A stretch of DNA of 54,984 nt from Bacteroidales bacterium (GCA_017480145.1 JAFVBF010000015.1:1-54984), one strand, 5' to 3'. Counted from the stretch's first letter, positions 17,801 to 26,936 are shown. The notes: a model not told the origin generated them from the sequence alone. A program made the numbers and translations.

Positions 17801-19245
17801 TTGATGGGTATTCCGCATAGCAACATGGAGTATAGCTCTCCTTCGGCGTGTGCCGTAAGGTTGGCATAAGCATTGCCTTCGCATTCTATTGTGGCTCGGA
17901 GTCCGGTTCGTGAAACCCATTCGTTGGGTAATAGTTTGGCAAGGCTGAGCGAGGGTGAAGCCACATGGGCTGTGGCGTGATAGCGTGCGTCGCCAGCGTC
18001 GCGTTGGACTGTTAGGTCGGCAGAGGCCGTCCCGATGGACGTCCGAAAGGTGGCGGATGCCGCGCAGTTATCCGCTTGACCGTCTACTCGCAGCTGTCCG
18101 CTTATGTCTGCCAGAGGTTTCAGCAACGATGGAATGGTAATTGGGGATGCCTTCTCGGGCAGTGTGATGTGTCGCAGTGCCTGATAGGAGGTCTTGAGGT
18201 GATCGACAGAGACATGAAACTGTGTGGACATGATGTGCGGTAGTCCCTCTACGGAGCCATTGATACATAGTGACAACTGCTGGTTGATGTCGAGGGCAAG
18301 GCTGTCTATGTCCAGATTTGCTATAGGTCCTTCGGCGTGGCCATTGATGCTGATGGTTTGGTTTAGCCCCCACAGAACGGGGGCCCAGTAGGCGGCGTCG
18401 GTCATGCAGGCCACCGAGCCAGGGTGAATTGTGAGCGTATGGCGCACGCTGTCGCAGTAGTCGCTCATTCCGCCCCAGGTGTTGTACTGCAATGCGGCAT
18501 CAAGCATGAGATGCGTGCTGTCTGTGGTCAATTCCATTTGCTGTGCCGAAATTCCAAAGGGAGACACCTTGGCCAGGCAGGAGAGGTGGCGTAGTGCAAA
18601 GCCTGATTGTTCGCGGGCGGCAAATCTAAGTATTCTGCAGCTGATATCGTCGGCATTTACACGTATGTCGGCAATATTGGCTCGTACGTCGTAGTAGTGC
18701 TGGTGTTTGTAGCATACGCCGTGCTCGCGGTAGCCAGGATTGCCGTGGTCTTTGAGGTCCATGCGAAACTCAATGCCATTGAGCATGAGCCGTTTTACAC
18801 GCACGATAAAGGGAGATGACACAGTGTCGGTGGTGTCAGGGGTAGAGCGGTCTTTGAAATACTTGAAGATGTATTTGAGGTTGATGCCCGTGCTGTCGTC
18901 AAACCCGAGATGATAGTAGGCATTGGTGATGGAGACGCGGTCCAGGCAGAGGCCTTCGTCGTCGATGGGCATTTTGTGGAAACGTACTCCGAGATGCTCG
19001 CAGACGAAGATGGTGTCGCCCGTGGGACTGACCAACTCTATGCCGCTGAGCCCCACACGTCCTAAGGGATTGACCAGGAGGTGTGAGATGCGTACGCTGC
19101 CGCCCCATTCGGACGAGAAATAGTGGCTTGCATAACTCCCGGCGATGGTCTGCACTGGCATACTGAGGCAGATGGATATCAGAAAATAGACAGCCAGTAG
19201 AAGGCTGCCAATGACATACCCTGCTATTTTGGCTGTTCTTTTCAA
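14836..19245 (-). CDS. tamB: TamB-like translocation/assembly module protein
   Basis: The 1469-residue protein has an N-terminal membrane anchor (AGYVIGSLLLAVYFLISICL), a long AsmA/TamB-type beta body, and a C-terminal TamB (DUF490) domain ending in VGLKLTRDFNRWGDIF. Bacteroidota TamB homologues span the periplasm and are implicated in outer-membrane protein insertion or lipid transport. The only plausible start is a TTG at 19245: an in-frame TGA lies seven codons upstream and the next ATG would remove the anchor. It leads the six-gene minus-strand run. No TAnnTTTG box is visible in the 150-base region shared with tsaD. Confidence 0.93.
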   Translation of the reverse strand: MKRTAKIAGYVIGSLLLAVYFLISICLSMPVQTIAGSYASHYFSSEWGGSVRISHLLVNPLGRVGLSGIELVSPTGDTIFVCEHLGVRFHKMPIDDEGLCLDRVSITNAYYHLGFDDSTGINLKYIFKYFKDRSTPDTTDTVSSPFIVRVKRLMLNGIEFRMDLKDHGNPGYREHGVCYKHQHYYDVRANIADIRVNADDISCRILRFAAREQSGFALRHLSCLAKVSPFGISAQQMELTTDSTHLMLDAALQYNTWGGMSDYCDSVRHTLTIHPGSVACMTDAAYWAPVLWGLNQTISINGHAEGPIANLDIDSLALDINQQLSLCINGSVEGLPHIMSTQFHVSVDHLKTSYQALRHITLPEKASPITIPSLLKPLADISGQLRVDGQADNCAASATFRTSIGTASADLTVQRDAGDARYHATAHVASPSLSLAKLLPNEWVSRTGLRATIECEGNAYANLTAHAEGELYSMLLCGIPIKPATFSAAFGQDNLSFDLDIDDELLSLSAEASYANDNENQALHADILVNHCELSSLHILTTDSTSDIATHLRADLHGNSMNNLSGSASLANTVFTYNGNSIILNNILLTIREIENYKNILVTSDWLNFSMKGLLHYEELPLIAQDLMTRYCPANFNPWRGTPMPLPPTESSFSFNARWKGEYNQLHPFNIPICLANGTSLNGSYSPAESLKIVLRSDSITASAITLRDVGIIGKPRHEIYSLQVDAEKLCVGQPTILEDVSLLADLSSDSSHLSLQNGSLGDIHNMRIDLNLLSDSATNIISLQHGRFNLAERLWSISCDDGFEIQSGHYSLPSLVVSDGTQSINASLAIDSTQTDQVQLTLSNLNFAWITQLWLASSGFDLDGRINGMVTLLGLTSTPYLEANLKIQDCKVNDYQLDQIALQTDWNAEQQQLNIQLDTRSLTGADGYVPLKADGSILMSQESPILNINATFDHFPLETVTPLLSSFASRFEGEMHGNLHIGGPLKQIQFTGDAIIEQGLLSIAATGVTYRFSDTIHLQNQRITLSDFKARDPLNHVLTIDGYILTNGLQATDMDLSVNADNFMLFSIPERPDVASGLIMAALSGRVQGSSNDLRLNISARTNRGSVLSIPVDDRKMVSENQFITFVSPSAERQDDKIAETPAASSPFTMTLSLELTPDLRLKLPMTFQQIAPKLTASGSGNVLLSMKGGSSTVTGSYELSSGSLVLELFSLLSTNFTLDAGSTIILPGNINNAIFDIKASHLVHANLASLMGTSVETSGRTVNVEDVIVLSGTLANPSVSFDIRFPGADKSVEEEVSAYIDRSNERDVITQAMSLLLTGQFSNATSSSSMIDNASAGGYNIATSTLGNMVSNVVQVVDVNFGYQGETALTREQFDIDIRKEWDRLYFETTLGYGGEAIALEGNDATTNLIGDVLVGYKINPRLHLFVFNRTNTNDFTRTELPYKQGVGLKLTRDFNRWGDIFSHSKK

Positions 19246-19359
19246 TGCAGGAAGGGGGTAGGCTCAACACATGGGCGGCGTTTCGCACACATTGATGATT
19301 TAATAACAAAAAAAAAACTTGTTTATTACTTATGTGGCAAAGAATTTGGATTTTATGTG

Positions 19360-19367
19360 TAATTTTG
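19360..19367 (+). promoter_or_regulatory. -7 box for tsaD
   Basis: TAATTTTG matches TAnnTTTG and ends 30 bases before the chosen tsaD ATG. A TTTG lies only 11 bases upstream, so the upstream element is not well placed. Confidence 0.5.
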
Positions 19368-19397
19368 CAAGCGTAATTGACTATACCCTGCTCCCCC

Positions 19398-20402
19398 ATG
19401 CCTATCATCCTTGCCATAGAGTCCTCTTGCGACGACACGTCAGCCGCAGTGCTACGTGATGACCGTATATTGTCTAATGTCATTGCCTCTCAGCAGATTC
19501 ATCAGCAATATGGCGGTGTAGTGCCCGAGCTGGCATCGCGCGCCCATCAGCAGAACATTGTGCCAGTGGTGGATGCCGCCATTGCCAATGCTGGCATCGG
19601 CCGTAAGGATATTGACGCCGTGGCTTTCACGCGTGGGCCTGGATTGCTGGGGTCTCTGTTGGTAGGGGTCTCCTTTGCCAAGGGTTTTGCCCAGGGACTT
19701 GGCATCCCTCTGATTGAAGTCAATCATTTGCAGGCTCATGTGCTGTCTCATTTTATCAAGGAGAGCGATGATAGCCGCACGCCTCAGTTCCCCTTTGTGT
19801 GTTTGTTGGTTTCGGGAGGACACACTCAGATACTCTTGCTGCGCAGTCATTTCGATATAGAGGTGCTGGGCGAAACCATAGATGATGCGGCGGGTGAAGC
19901 TATAGACAAGGCTGCCAAAATCATGGATTTGGGCTATCCGGGAGGTCCCATTATCGACCGTATGGCTCGGGAGGGCAATGCCGATGCATTCCATTTTGCT
20001 ACTCCGTCGATTGCTGGCTATAATTACAGTTTCAGCGGCATCAAGACATCGTTTCTCTATTTCCTGCGTGACCGCCTGGCCGAAAATCCCAGTTTTATAG
20101 AGCTACATAAGGCAGACCTTTGCGCCTCCATACAGAAGTGCATTGTGGAATTTCTGTTGAAGAAACTTGAACGGGCGGTACTGTCCTCCGGGGCGCGTCA
20201 GGTGGCTATTGCCGGTGGTGTCTCGGCCAACAGTTACCTGCGGCAGCGGCTTGAAGAGATGGGGCGACGTCGCCACTGGGAAACATTCATCCCCAAATTT
20301 CAGTTCTGCACAGACAATGCAGCCATGGTGGGCATAGCGGGGTATTTCAAATATCTGCGGGGTGAGTTTGCAGACATCTCGCTGCCACCCTATGCTCGTT
20401 AA
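19398..20402 (+). CDS. tsaD: tRNA N6-adenosine threonylcarbamoyltransferase TsaD
   Basis: The 334-residue enzyme transfers the threonylcarbamoyl group to A37 of ANN-decoding tRNAs, working with TsaB and TsaE. Visible signatures are ILAIESSCDDTSAAV, the metal-binding EVNHLQAHVLSH (His-x4-His), LLVSGGHTQI, IDDAAGEAIDKAAK, and AIAGGVSANSYLR. The ATG at 19398 gives MPIILAIESSCDD, the normal N-terminus; an upstream in-frame TTG would add seven unlikely residues. It opens a long plus-strand gene series and is followed 17 bases later by the porP-like gene. Confidence 0.97.
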   Translation: MPIILAIESSCDDTSAAVLRDDRILSNVIASQQIHQQYGGVVPELASRAHQQNIVPVVDAAIANAGIGRKDIDAVAFTRGPGLLGSLLVGVSFAKGFAQGLGIPLIEVNHLQAHVLSHFIKESDDSRTPQFPFVCLLVSGGHTQILLLRSHFDIEVLGETIDDAAGEAIDKAAKIMDLGYPGGPIIDRMAREGNADAFHFATPSIAGYNYSFSGIKTSFLYFLRDRLAENPSFIELHKADLCASIQKCIVEFLLKKLERAVLSSGARQVAIAGGVSANSYLRQRLEEMGRRRHWETFIPKFQFCTDNAAMVGIAGYFKYLRGEFADISLPPYAR

Positions 20403-20419
20403 ATGGAAAGTCTGATAGG

Positions 20420-21430
20420 ATGAATTCCCTGCCTCCATATAAGGTTCGCTCGTGTCCCTGGCTGTCGTGGCTGTCAATAACGCTGTGGCTTTTGTTGGTA
20501 GAAATAGTGGCGGCTCAAGACATCCATTTCTCTCAGATAGGTCTCAATCCAGTGCTATACAATCCTGCTTATGCCGGTTTTTTCGAGGGTAAGGCGCGGT
20601 TTGGGATTTCCTATCGCAACCAGTGGGCTTCGGTGAGCAAGCCCTATCAGACATTTGCCGCCACGGCAGAGGCTTCTGTCACACGCAATCGCTATATGTT
20701 CAATGGCTTCAACGTGGGGCTGATATTCTATCGCGATCAGGCTGGGTCGCTCAATTATGGTACCACGGCGGCAAATTTGATATTATCGTATTATCAATCG
20801 CCTACGGGTTCCAGTGATAATTATTTGTCTGGCTCTATAGAGGTTGGCTACGGACAGGACGGTTTTAACGCCTCCAGTGCCGACCTCTACGACCCCATGG
20901 AGACGTTTGAGAAAAATCGCTGTAGCTATCTTACGGTGGGGGCTGGTGTCGCCTGGTTCTATCAGCCTTCTGACGAACTTACGCTCCGAGTGGCTTTTTC
21001 GGCACGCAATCTCAATCGTCCTAACATCAGCTACATGGGGTTGGACAGCAGCCGCCTGTCCATCCATTGGAATCTCTACTCGCAATGCGAGTGGCGTTTC
21101 CTCCCCTCGCTGGGGCTGATGCCCATCCTTGCGGCTCAGTTGCAGCACCAGTATCATGAGATTTACTATGGCACGGAGTTGCATTGGTATCTCGAAGAGG
21201 TGCAGAATCGTATTGTTCCCTATGTTGGCGTGATGATGCGCCATGCCGATGCTGCCATTTTCACCATCGGCACGGAGTATAACGCATTCCAGTTTGCCTT
21301 TTCCTACGATGCCAATATCTCCAAGCTGGTGTCGGCTTCGCGCTCCTTTGGAGCCATAGAACTGGGTTTGGTGTATCGCATCATTCCCGTGAAGAAACGT
21401 GCTGCCAGCCTGCCGTGCCCCATCATGTAG
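20420..21430 (+). CDS. PorP/SprF family type IX secretion membrane protein
   Basis: The 336-residue protein has a signal peptide (SITLWLLLVEIVAAQ) followed directly by the family hallmark DIHFSQIGLNPVLYNPAYAG. The remainder is a predicted outer-membrane beta barrel (alternating aromatic strands such as RFGISYRNQWASVSKPYQTF). PorP/SprF proteins are partners of the type IX secretion and gliding machinery; many paralogues pair with a specific OmpA/PorE-like or very large adhesin protein. The next gene, 53 bases on, is such a PD40-OmpA protein, so the two probably form one complex. Start fixed by the signal peptide. Confidence 0.94.
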   Translation: MNSLPPYKVRSCPWLSWLSITLWLLLVEIVAAQDIHFSQIGLNPVLYNPAYAGFFEGKARFGISYRNQWASVSKPYQTFAATAEASVTRNRYMFNGFNVGLIFYRDQAGSLNYGTTAANLILSYYQSPTGSSDNYLSGSIEVGYGQDGFNASSADLYDPMETFEKNRCSYLTVGAGVAWFYQPSDELTLRVAFSARNLNRPNISYMGLDSSRLSIHWNLYSQCEWRFLPSLGLMPILAAQLQHQYHEIYYGTELHWYLEEVQNRIVPYVGVMMRHADAAIFTIGTEYNAFQFAFSYDANISKLVSASRSFGAIELGLVYRIIPVKKRAASLPCPIM

Positions 21431-21483
21431 GATGTGTGATTCCATTTGGTTCAACGATAGATGATAGGCTCTTTAATCTTAAA

Positions 21484-23088
21484 ATGATGAATATGAAATC
21501 GACTTATATCTTCCCTTTGCTCATGCTGTTATGTCTGATGGTGCAGGCGCAGGAGCCGCTACAGGTGATTCATATCACTGGTGGAATCAACACCGTTGGC
21601 AGCGAGACGGCACCCATGCTGTTTGACAATCATACGCTTTATTATTCGCAGTTGCCCCATACGGATGCCTCGGGGCGCAAGATGGAACTCGACGCGGCGC
21701 TCAATCAGGTGATGCAGGCCTCCGTTGATGCAGATGGCGTGCCTCGCAACCCAGTGGCTCTGCGTGATGGCATCAACAGCCAGAAAGAACACGTGGGCAA
21801 CACGGCCTATGACAGCCGCAACGGCGTGCTTTATTTCTCCCGGTGCGAGACAGCTGCCGAGGGCAGCGGCCCTTGTGCTCTCTATAGTGCCAAACGCAAG
21901 GGTGACAAGTGGAAAGATGTCAAGAGTCTTGGCAAGGAAATCAATATGGAGGGCTTCACATCCACACAGCCCACGGTGGCCTACCTGCCAGACAATCAGG
22001 GTGTACTGCTCTATTTTGCGTCCAATCGACCTGGGGGCTTGGGAGGTATGGACTTGTGGTACACGGTGATTGACAACGGCAAGGCTTCTGCCCCAATCAA
22101 TTTGGGTCAGCCAATCAATAGTGTGGCAGATGAGATTACGCCATTCTATGATTCTGACAAGCAGGTACTCTACTTCTCTTCAGACCGTCCGGGGGGCTTT
22201 GGGGGATATGACATTTATGCCTCTAACGGGGTGCGAAATAGTTATTGCCGTCCAGTGCAGATGCCGTCGCCCATCAATTCGCCGCAAAATGATATGTACT
22301 ATGTGGTGGCCGACACCAGTGGCAACTACGGGTATTTGTCCTCTAATCGAGCCGAGTCGCTCTATTTGGTGGATAGTTTTTGCTGCAACGACCTTTTCAT
22401 GTGGAGTGTGCAGCCTGTGGAGATGCCGCTGGACACGATGCCGAATCCATGGGACCAGCCTACGCCTAACGGCAAGGGGCCAAACGACTCTATAGAGGTT
22501 GTGCACGAGCCTACGCCTTCAGCACATGACCCTATTGTGCTGTATTTCCATAATGATGACCCCGTGCCTGGCACGAGCGACACTACCACCAAGTCACGCT
22601 ATGATGTGTCTGTGCAACGCTATATTGCTATGCTTCCGCAGTATAAGGCGGCTTGGGCTACACGCTATAAGGGGCGTACTCTTGATTCGGTTTCACAGGT
22701 GTTGACCCACTTTTTCACCAGCGAGGTGCAAGGCAACTATGATCGGCTGGAGGGCTTTCTGTGGATTATTGCCGAAGAGTTGTGGAATGGCAAAAATGTG
22801 ACGATTACCATCAGGGGTTATGCAAGCCCGCTGCACAATAGCGATTATAATGTGCGCCTATCGCAGCGTCGCATCCATTGTTTTCTGAACTATCTGAATG
22901 CGTGGAACTCTGGCAATCTGCGCCGTTGCATTGCCTCTGGCCAGTTGCGTATAGAGCAGGCTCCTTTTGGCAGCAGCACAGCGGCTAAAAATGTAAGTGC
23001 CAGCCTGAATGACAAGATTCACTCGGTCTATAGCGTCGAGGCGGCTCGTGAGCGGCGTGTGGAGATTATAGACTACGCTTTGGAGTAG
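21484..23088 (+). CDS. PD40-repeat/OmpA-domain lipid-free outer-membrane-associated protein (PorE-like)
   Basis: The product (534 aa from ATG 21484) has a signal peptide (STYIFPLLMLLCLMVQAQ), beta-propeller WD40-like PD40 repeats (LYFSRCETA, LLYFASNRPGGLGGMDLWY, VLYFSSDRPGGFGGYDIYA) at about residues 100-270, a Pro/Asp-rich linker, and a C-terminal OmpA-like peptidoglycan-binding domain (TITIRGYASPLHNSDYNVRLSQRRI). This order matches PorE-like proteins that tether type IX components to peptidoglycan, though the N-terminal TPR region of PorE is absent. It sits behind the porP-like gene. The in-frame stretch before 21484 overlaps porP and does not look coding. Confidence 0.88.
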   Translation: MMNMKSTYIFPLLMLLCLMVQAQEPLQVIHITGGINTVGSETAPMLFDNHTLYYSQLPHTDASGRKMELDAALNQVMQASVDADGVPRNPVALRDGINSQKEHVGNTAYDSRNGVLYFSRCETAAEGSGPCALYSAKRKGDKWKDVKSLGKEINMEGFTSTQPTVAYLPDNQGVLLYFASNRPGGLGGMDLWYTVIDNGKASAPINLGQPINSVADEITPFYDSDKQVLYFSSDRPGGFGGYDIYASNGVRNSYCRPVQMPSPINSPQNDMYYVVADTSGNYGYLSSNRAESLYLVDSFCCNDLFMWSVQPVEMPLDTMPNPWDQPTPNGKGPNDSIEVVHEPTPSAHDPIVLYFHNDDPVPGTSDTTTKSRYDVSVQRYIAMLPQYKAAWATRYKGRTLDSVSQVLTHFFTSEVQGNYDRLEGFLWIIAEELWNGKNVTITIRGYASPLHNSDYNVRLSQRRIHCFLNYLNAWNSGNLRRCIASGQLRIEQAPFGSSTAAKNVSASLNDKIHSVYSVEAARERRVEIIDYALE

Positions 23089-23100
23089 GGGAGGGGATTG

Positions 23101-24153
23101 ATGCGGTTGGTGCGCTTGTTGTTGGTGGCTCTCAATGTGGTGTGTGCCATATTGTTGCTGGCCTCTACGCTGGCAGGAGAGGTGCCTCCGTCCCGCTGGG
23201 TAGGCATCTCTTTACTCAGTTATGGCTATGTGTTGTTTTTTGGCCTTAATGTGGCTTTTGTCCTGTTATGGATTGTGCTGCGTCGTTGGACTTTTCTTCT
23301 CTCGGTGGCAGCCATCGTGCTACGCCATTCCTTCATCCCGCTTTTTTTCCAACTGGGTTTTGTCTCTGGCGGGGGAAACTCGTCGGACTCCTCAACGCTG
23401 AAGGTCATGACATTCAATGTGCACAATTTCGTAGGACGTGATGGTGAACTGCCTTATGGCGAAGGTGCGGCTAAATTCGTGAATCTTGTACGCCAACAGC
23501 AGCCTGACGTACTTTGTGTGCAAGAGTTCTATAGCAATGCGGTTGCCTACAATGTGGTGGATAGTTTGTCACGCATGGGGTATCGTTACCGGCATGGCTA
23601 CAAGGGGGCATCTTATGGGCTTTTGCTTTTTTCCAAATACAAATTGCGCAATGTCAAAGACCTTGGACATAGCCGCAAGTTCTATGCCGACATACAGAAA
23701 GACGGCATTCCTGTTCGCCTGCTTTGCGTCCATCTGGCCTCTTATCATTTGGAATATGACGACTTGGCAACGATGGACAATCTGGCACACGGCCAGCGAG
23801 ATTCCAATACCTTCGGCATGGTGTCTAAGTTTTGCCGAACCATACGCCAGCACGAGCAGGAGTGGCGTGACGACCTGTTGCCCGTCATCGAGTCTTATGA
23901 TGGCGCATTGATGCTTATTGGCGACTGCAATGACACACCGGCTTCCTACCTCTATCAACAAGCCGTATTGCACCTGACGGACACCTATAGAGAGCGTGGC
24001 TTTGGCCTTGGCACCACCTATCATGGCCCTTTTCCTGCTTATCGGATTGACTATCTTTTTCACAATGCGGCTCTCACGGCACTCAACTATAAGCGTATTC
24101 GCTGCGACATCTCCGACCACTATCCACTGGTGGCGGAGTATGCCCTGCAATAA
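23101..24153 (+). CDS. Endonuclease/exonuclease/phosphatase (EEP) family membrane protein
   Basis: The 350-residue protein has three hydrophobic N-terminal segments (LLLVALNVVCAILLLASTLA; LLSYGYVLFFGLNVAFVLLW; a third to about residue 90) and a C-terminal EEP domain: LKVMTFNVHNFVG, PDVLCVQEFY (metal-binding Glu), LLCVHLASY, LMLIGDCNDTPASY, and ISDHYPLVAEY (catalytic Asp-His). The family contains nucleases and lipid or inositol phosphatases; the active site here probably faces the periplasm, so a nuclease role on cellular DNA is not implied. I use ATG 23101 rather than the TTG directly before it. It begins 12 bases after the OmpA gene and ends 15 bases before nth. Confidence 0.9.
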   Translation: MRLVRLLLVALNVVCAILLLASTLAGEVPPSRWVGISLLSYGYVLFFGLNVAFVLLWIVLRRWTFLLSVAAIVLRHSFIPLFFQLGFVSGGGNSSDSSTLKVMTFNVHNFVGRDGELPYGEGAAKFVNLVRQQQPDVLCVQEFYSNAVAYNVVDSLSRMGYRYRHGYKGASYGLLLFSKYKLRNVKDLGHSRKFYADIQKDGIPVRLLCVHLASYHLEYDDLATMDNLAHGQRDSNTFGMVSKFCRTIRQHEQEWRDDLLPVIESYDGALMLIGDCNDTPASYLYQQAVLHLTDTYRERGFGLGTTYHGPFPAYRIDYLFHNAALTALNYKRIRCDISDHYPLVAEYALQ

Positions 24154-24168
24154 AATACAGTTACCCCT

Positions 24169-24825
24169 ATGAAAAAAGATGACCGATACCGTATGGCACT
24201 GGAGTATTTCGAGCGTGAGTTCCCTTCGGCTCAGACGGAACTGCACTATCAAGATCCATTTCAACTATTGGTGGCTGTGATTCTGTCGGCTCAGTGCACG
24301 GACAAGCGTGTCAATATGGTTACGCCTGCGCTTTTTGAAGCCTACCCCAATGCCGCATCCCTCGCCCAAGCCACACCTGAAGATGTATTTAACTACATTC
24401 ATTCGGTTTCTTATCCCAATAGCAAGAGTCGCCATTTGGTGGGCATGGCTCAGGGGTTGGTTAGCCAGTTTGGCGGACGCGTGCCCGACAGTGTGGAGGA
24501 TTTGCAGCGACTGCCGGGAGTGGGGCGCAAGACGGCCAATGTCATTGTGTCTGTAGTTTATGGACAACCTGCATTGGCGGTGGATACCCATGTGTTTCGG
24601 GTGTCTAACCGCATAGGTCTCACCCGCAACAGCAAGACCCCACTGCAAACCGAGCAGGAACTGACCCGATACATCCCCGAGAACAAACGTGCCGTGGCCC
24701 ATCATTGGCTCATTCTTCATGGCCGCTACGTCTGTACCGCTCGCAGCCCCCATTGTGACCGTTGTGGTCTTACGAATTGCTGCCAGCACTATCAGTTGAA
24801 GATGCGGAAAAACGAGAAGAAGTAA
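24169..24825 (+). CDS. nth: Endonuclease III (DNA glycosylase/AP lyase)
   Basis: The 218-residue enzyme excises oxidised pyrimidines in base excision repair. The helix-hairpin-helix LPGVGRKTANVI contains catalytic Lys (about K121), and AVDTHVFRVSNRIG contains catalytic Asp (about D139). The C-terminal iron-sulfur loop has the expected C-x6-C-x2-C-x5-C spacing (C189, C196, C199, C205). Length and motif order are normal. It follows the EEP gene by 15 bases and ends before a promoter-like box that serves the BatA gene. Confidence 0.97.
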   Translation: MKKDDRYRMALEYFEREFPSAQTELHYQDPFQLLVAVILSAQCTDKRVNMVTPALFEAYPNAASLAQATPEDVFNYIHSVSYPNSKSRHLVGMAQGLVSQFGGRVPDSVEDLQRLPGVGRKTANVIVSVVYGQPALAVDTHVFRVSNRIGLTRNSKTPLQTEQELTRYIPENKRAVAHHWLILHGRYVCTARSPHCDRCGLTNCCQHYQLKMRKNEKK

Positions 24826-24872
24826 TCTGTTGCCTATCAAAAGGTGGGTCGATGCGGTATCCTAAAAAATAG

Positions 24873-24880
24873 TACCTTTG
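24873..24880 (+). promoter_or_regulatory. -7 box for the BatA gene
   Basis: TACCTTTG exactly matches TAnnTTTG and ends 19 bases before the ATG at 24900. The upstream TTTG element is not visible. Confidence 0.5.
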
Positions 24881-24899
24881 CAACATTTCCTTTAGAGAG

Positions 24900-26936
24900 A
24901 TGTTTTTCGCTAATCCTTTGTTTTTGATAGGCCTTGTGGCTGTAGGTGTACCTATTGTTGTGCATCTATTCAGTTTCCGTCGCTACCGAAAGGTCTATTT
25001 CAGTAATGTGGAGCGCATTGAGGAATTGCGTGATGAGACTCGTCGGCAGTCGCAACTGAGACAGTGGTTGCTTCTATCTGCTCGTATTCTGGCCATCGTT
25101 TTCTTGGTGCTTGCGTTTGCGCAACCCGTGATACCGATACGCAATCAGCAGTTACAGGCTGGTGGCACGGTGGTCAGTCTCTATGTGGATAATTCGTTCA
25201 GTATGCAGGGACTTGATGCTGAGGGTCCGTTGCTCGAACAGGCACGCCGCAAGGTAAATGAAATAGTGATGGCTTATAAGCCGAGCGACCGTTTCCAGCT
25301 GCTGACCAATGATATGCAGGGGTCACAATTCCGTTGGCTTAACCGCGACGAGGTGCTTATGGCCCTTGACGATATGGATGTTTCTCCTCACACGGTGATG
25401 CTTTCCGAGGTGATGCGTCGTCAGCATGATTTTCTGATGCAGGCGCAGGCGGCCAATCGTCACGCATACATCATCTCTGATTTTCAGCAGACTACCGCTG
25501 ATTTGTCAGCGTTGCCCGTGGACACTGCCGTGTTCTCCACCATCGTGCATTTGGAGGCGGCAGATATGAATAATCTGTATGTCGATTCCCTACAGATGGA
25601 CGCACCTGCCTATCATCGTGGCTCGGTTGTCACCATGCGTGCTGTAATCCGTAATGCAGGTGATGTGGCGGTCGAAAAAGTGCCGGTTCGCCTTTATGTC
25701 AATGGTCGTCAGCGTGCTTTGGGAACTGTTGATTTGCCAGCGGATGGACAGGCTGTTGTCCCGTTGAAATACGTAGCAGAAGAGGATGGTGTGATGGATT
25801 GCTATGTGGAGATAACTGACTATCCTCTCACATTTGACGACCGTCTCTACTTCTCCGTGAATGTCTCATCCCAGTTGCGGGTGTTGTCTATTGGCAAAGA
25901 AAACCCCTACCTGAAGCGGCTTTTCGCAAGCGACTCGGCTGTCGTATATCATCATTCTGACGAAGGCAATATCGATTTTGCTCATTTGAACGCCAATGAT
26001 TTTGTCATTCTCGATGAACTCTCGTCCATACCCACCGGATTGGTACAGGCGTTGGTCTCGTTTGTCGAGGATGGTGGATCGCTGCTGGTTGTGCCCGGCG
26101 TCAAGGCCGATATCTCGGGTTATAATGATTTGCTCCTGCGTCTGCATGCGCCCCTGTTGGGCGAATGGAATCCGCAGGGGGGGAGGGTTCTCTCTCTTGC
26201 TCGCGAGGCTTCCCTCTACAGGGGGGTCTTCGAGGGACGGACGAACGATATGGAGCTGCCTTTGGTCAAAGCCTGCTACCGCCTCAATGCCACAGCTGCA
26301 TCCGTTGTCGAACCGCTGATTTCTATGGCAGACGGCAGCGACTACCTCTGTGCCACAGCTTTCGCCCTCGGGCAGGTTTATTTGGTGGCTTCGCCGCTGG
26401 AACCTGTCTTTACCGATTTTGTCCAGCAGGCATTATTTGTACCCACTTTTTTCAATATGGCACTCTATAGTCGCCCCTGTTTACGTACTTATTATCCTGT
26501 TAGTTATGAGTCGTTTATTCCTTTGTCGTTGTCAGATGGTGTCGAACGTGGACAGGTTCGTCTCTCTTTGGCTGATGGTGGCTACGAGTTGATTCCCGAC
26601 TTGCGCATCTCAGGGGGGCATCCTTCAATATTGCTGCATGGACAACTTTCAACCCCGGGCAATTACCATGTGGTTTCTGGTAGTCGTGTGGTTGAGGGTC
26701 TATCGTTCAATTACTCCCGCAGAGAGTCGGATATGCGCTTTTATTCCCGTGGTCAGACGGAGGAACTTTTGGCTCATAAAACGGGCTATTCGGTAGTCCG
26801 CAACAGTCAGAAGTCACTTGAACAGTACGTTCATCAGCTTTCCGATGGTATTCCATTGTGGCGCTGGTGTGTGTGGGGCGTACTGCTTATGCTTCTGGTC
26901 GAAATCCTTATTCTGCGTTGGCCTTTCGTACGTTAG
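24900..26936 (+). CDS. BatA-domain / von Willebrand factor A membrane protein
   Basis: The 678-residue protein starts with the BatA N-terminal motif MFFANPLFLIGLVAVGVPIV and HLFSFRRYRKVYFSNV, a second membrane segment (LLLSARILAIVFLVLAFAQP), then a vWA-like domain with the metal-site motif VDNSFSMQG near residue 98. Later parts include a CARDB-like Ig segment (about residues 230-320), a DUF4350/glutamine-amidotransferase-like part (NDFVILDELSSIPTGLVQAL) and a C-terminal membrane helix (WCVWGVLLMLLVEILIL). Homologues sit in Bacteroides aerotolerance (Bat) loci or stand alone; here no MoxR, BatB or BatC neighbour is present. Its role is unknown. Confidence 0.88.
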   Translation: MFFANPLFLIGLVAVGVPIVVHLFSFRRYRKVYFSNVERIEELRDETRRQSQLRQWLLLSARILAIVFLVLAFAQPVIPIRNQQLQAGGTVVSLYVDNSFSMQGLDAEGPLLEQARRKVNEIVMAYKPSDRFQLLTNDMQGSQFRWLNRDEVLMALDDMDVSPHTVMLSEVMRRQHDFLMQAQAANRHAYIISDFQQTTADLSALPVDTAVFSTIVHLEAADMNNLYVDSLQMDAPAYHRGSVVTMRAVIRNAGDVAVEKVPVRLYVNGRQRALGTVDLPADGQAVVPLKYVAEEDGVMDCYVEITDYPLTFDDRLYFSVNVSSQLRVLSIGKENPYLKRLFASDSAVVYHHSDEGNIDFAHLNANDFVILDELSSIPTGLVQALVSFVEDGGSLLVVPGVKADISGYNDLLLRLHAPLLGEWNPQGGRVLSLAREASLYRGVFEGRTNDMELPLVKACYRLNATAASVVEPLISMADGSDYLCATAFALGQVYLVASPLEPVFTDFVQQALFVPTFFNMALYSRPCLRTYYPVSYESFIPLSLSDGVERGQVRLSLADGGYELIPDLRISGGHPSILLHGQLSTPGNYHVVSGSRVVEGLSFNYSRRESDMRFYSRGQTEELLAHKTGYSVVRNSQKSLEQYVHQLSDGIPLWRWCVWGVLLMLLVEILILRWPFVR

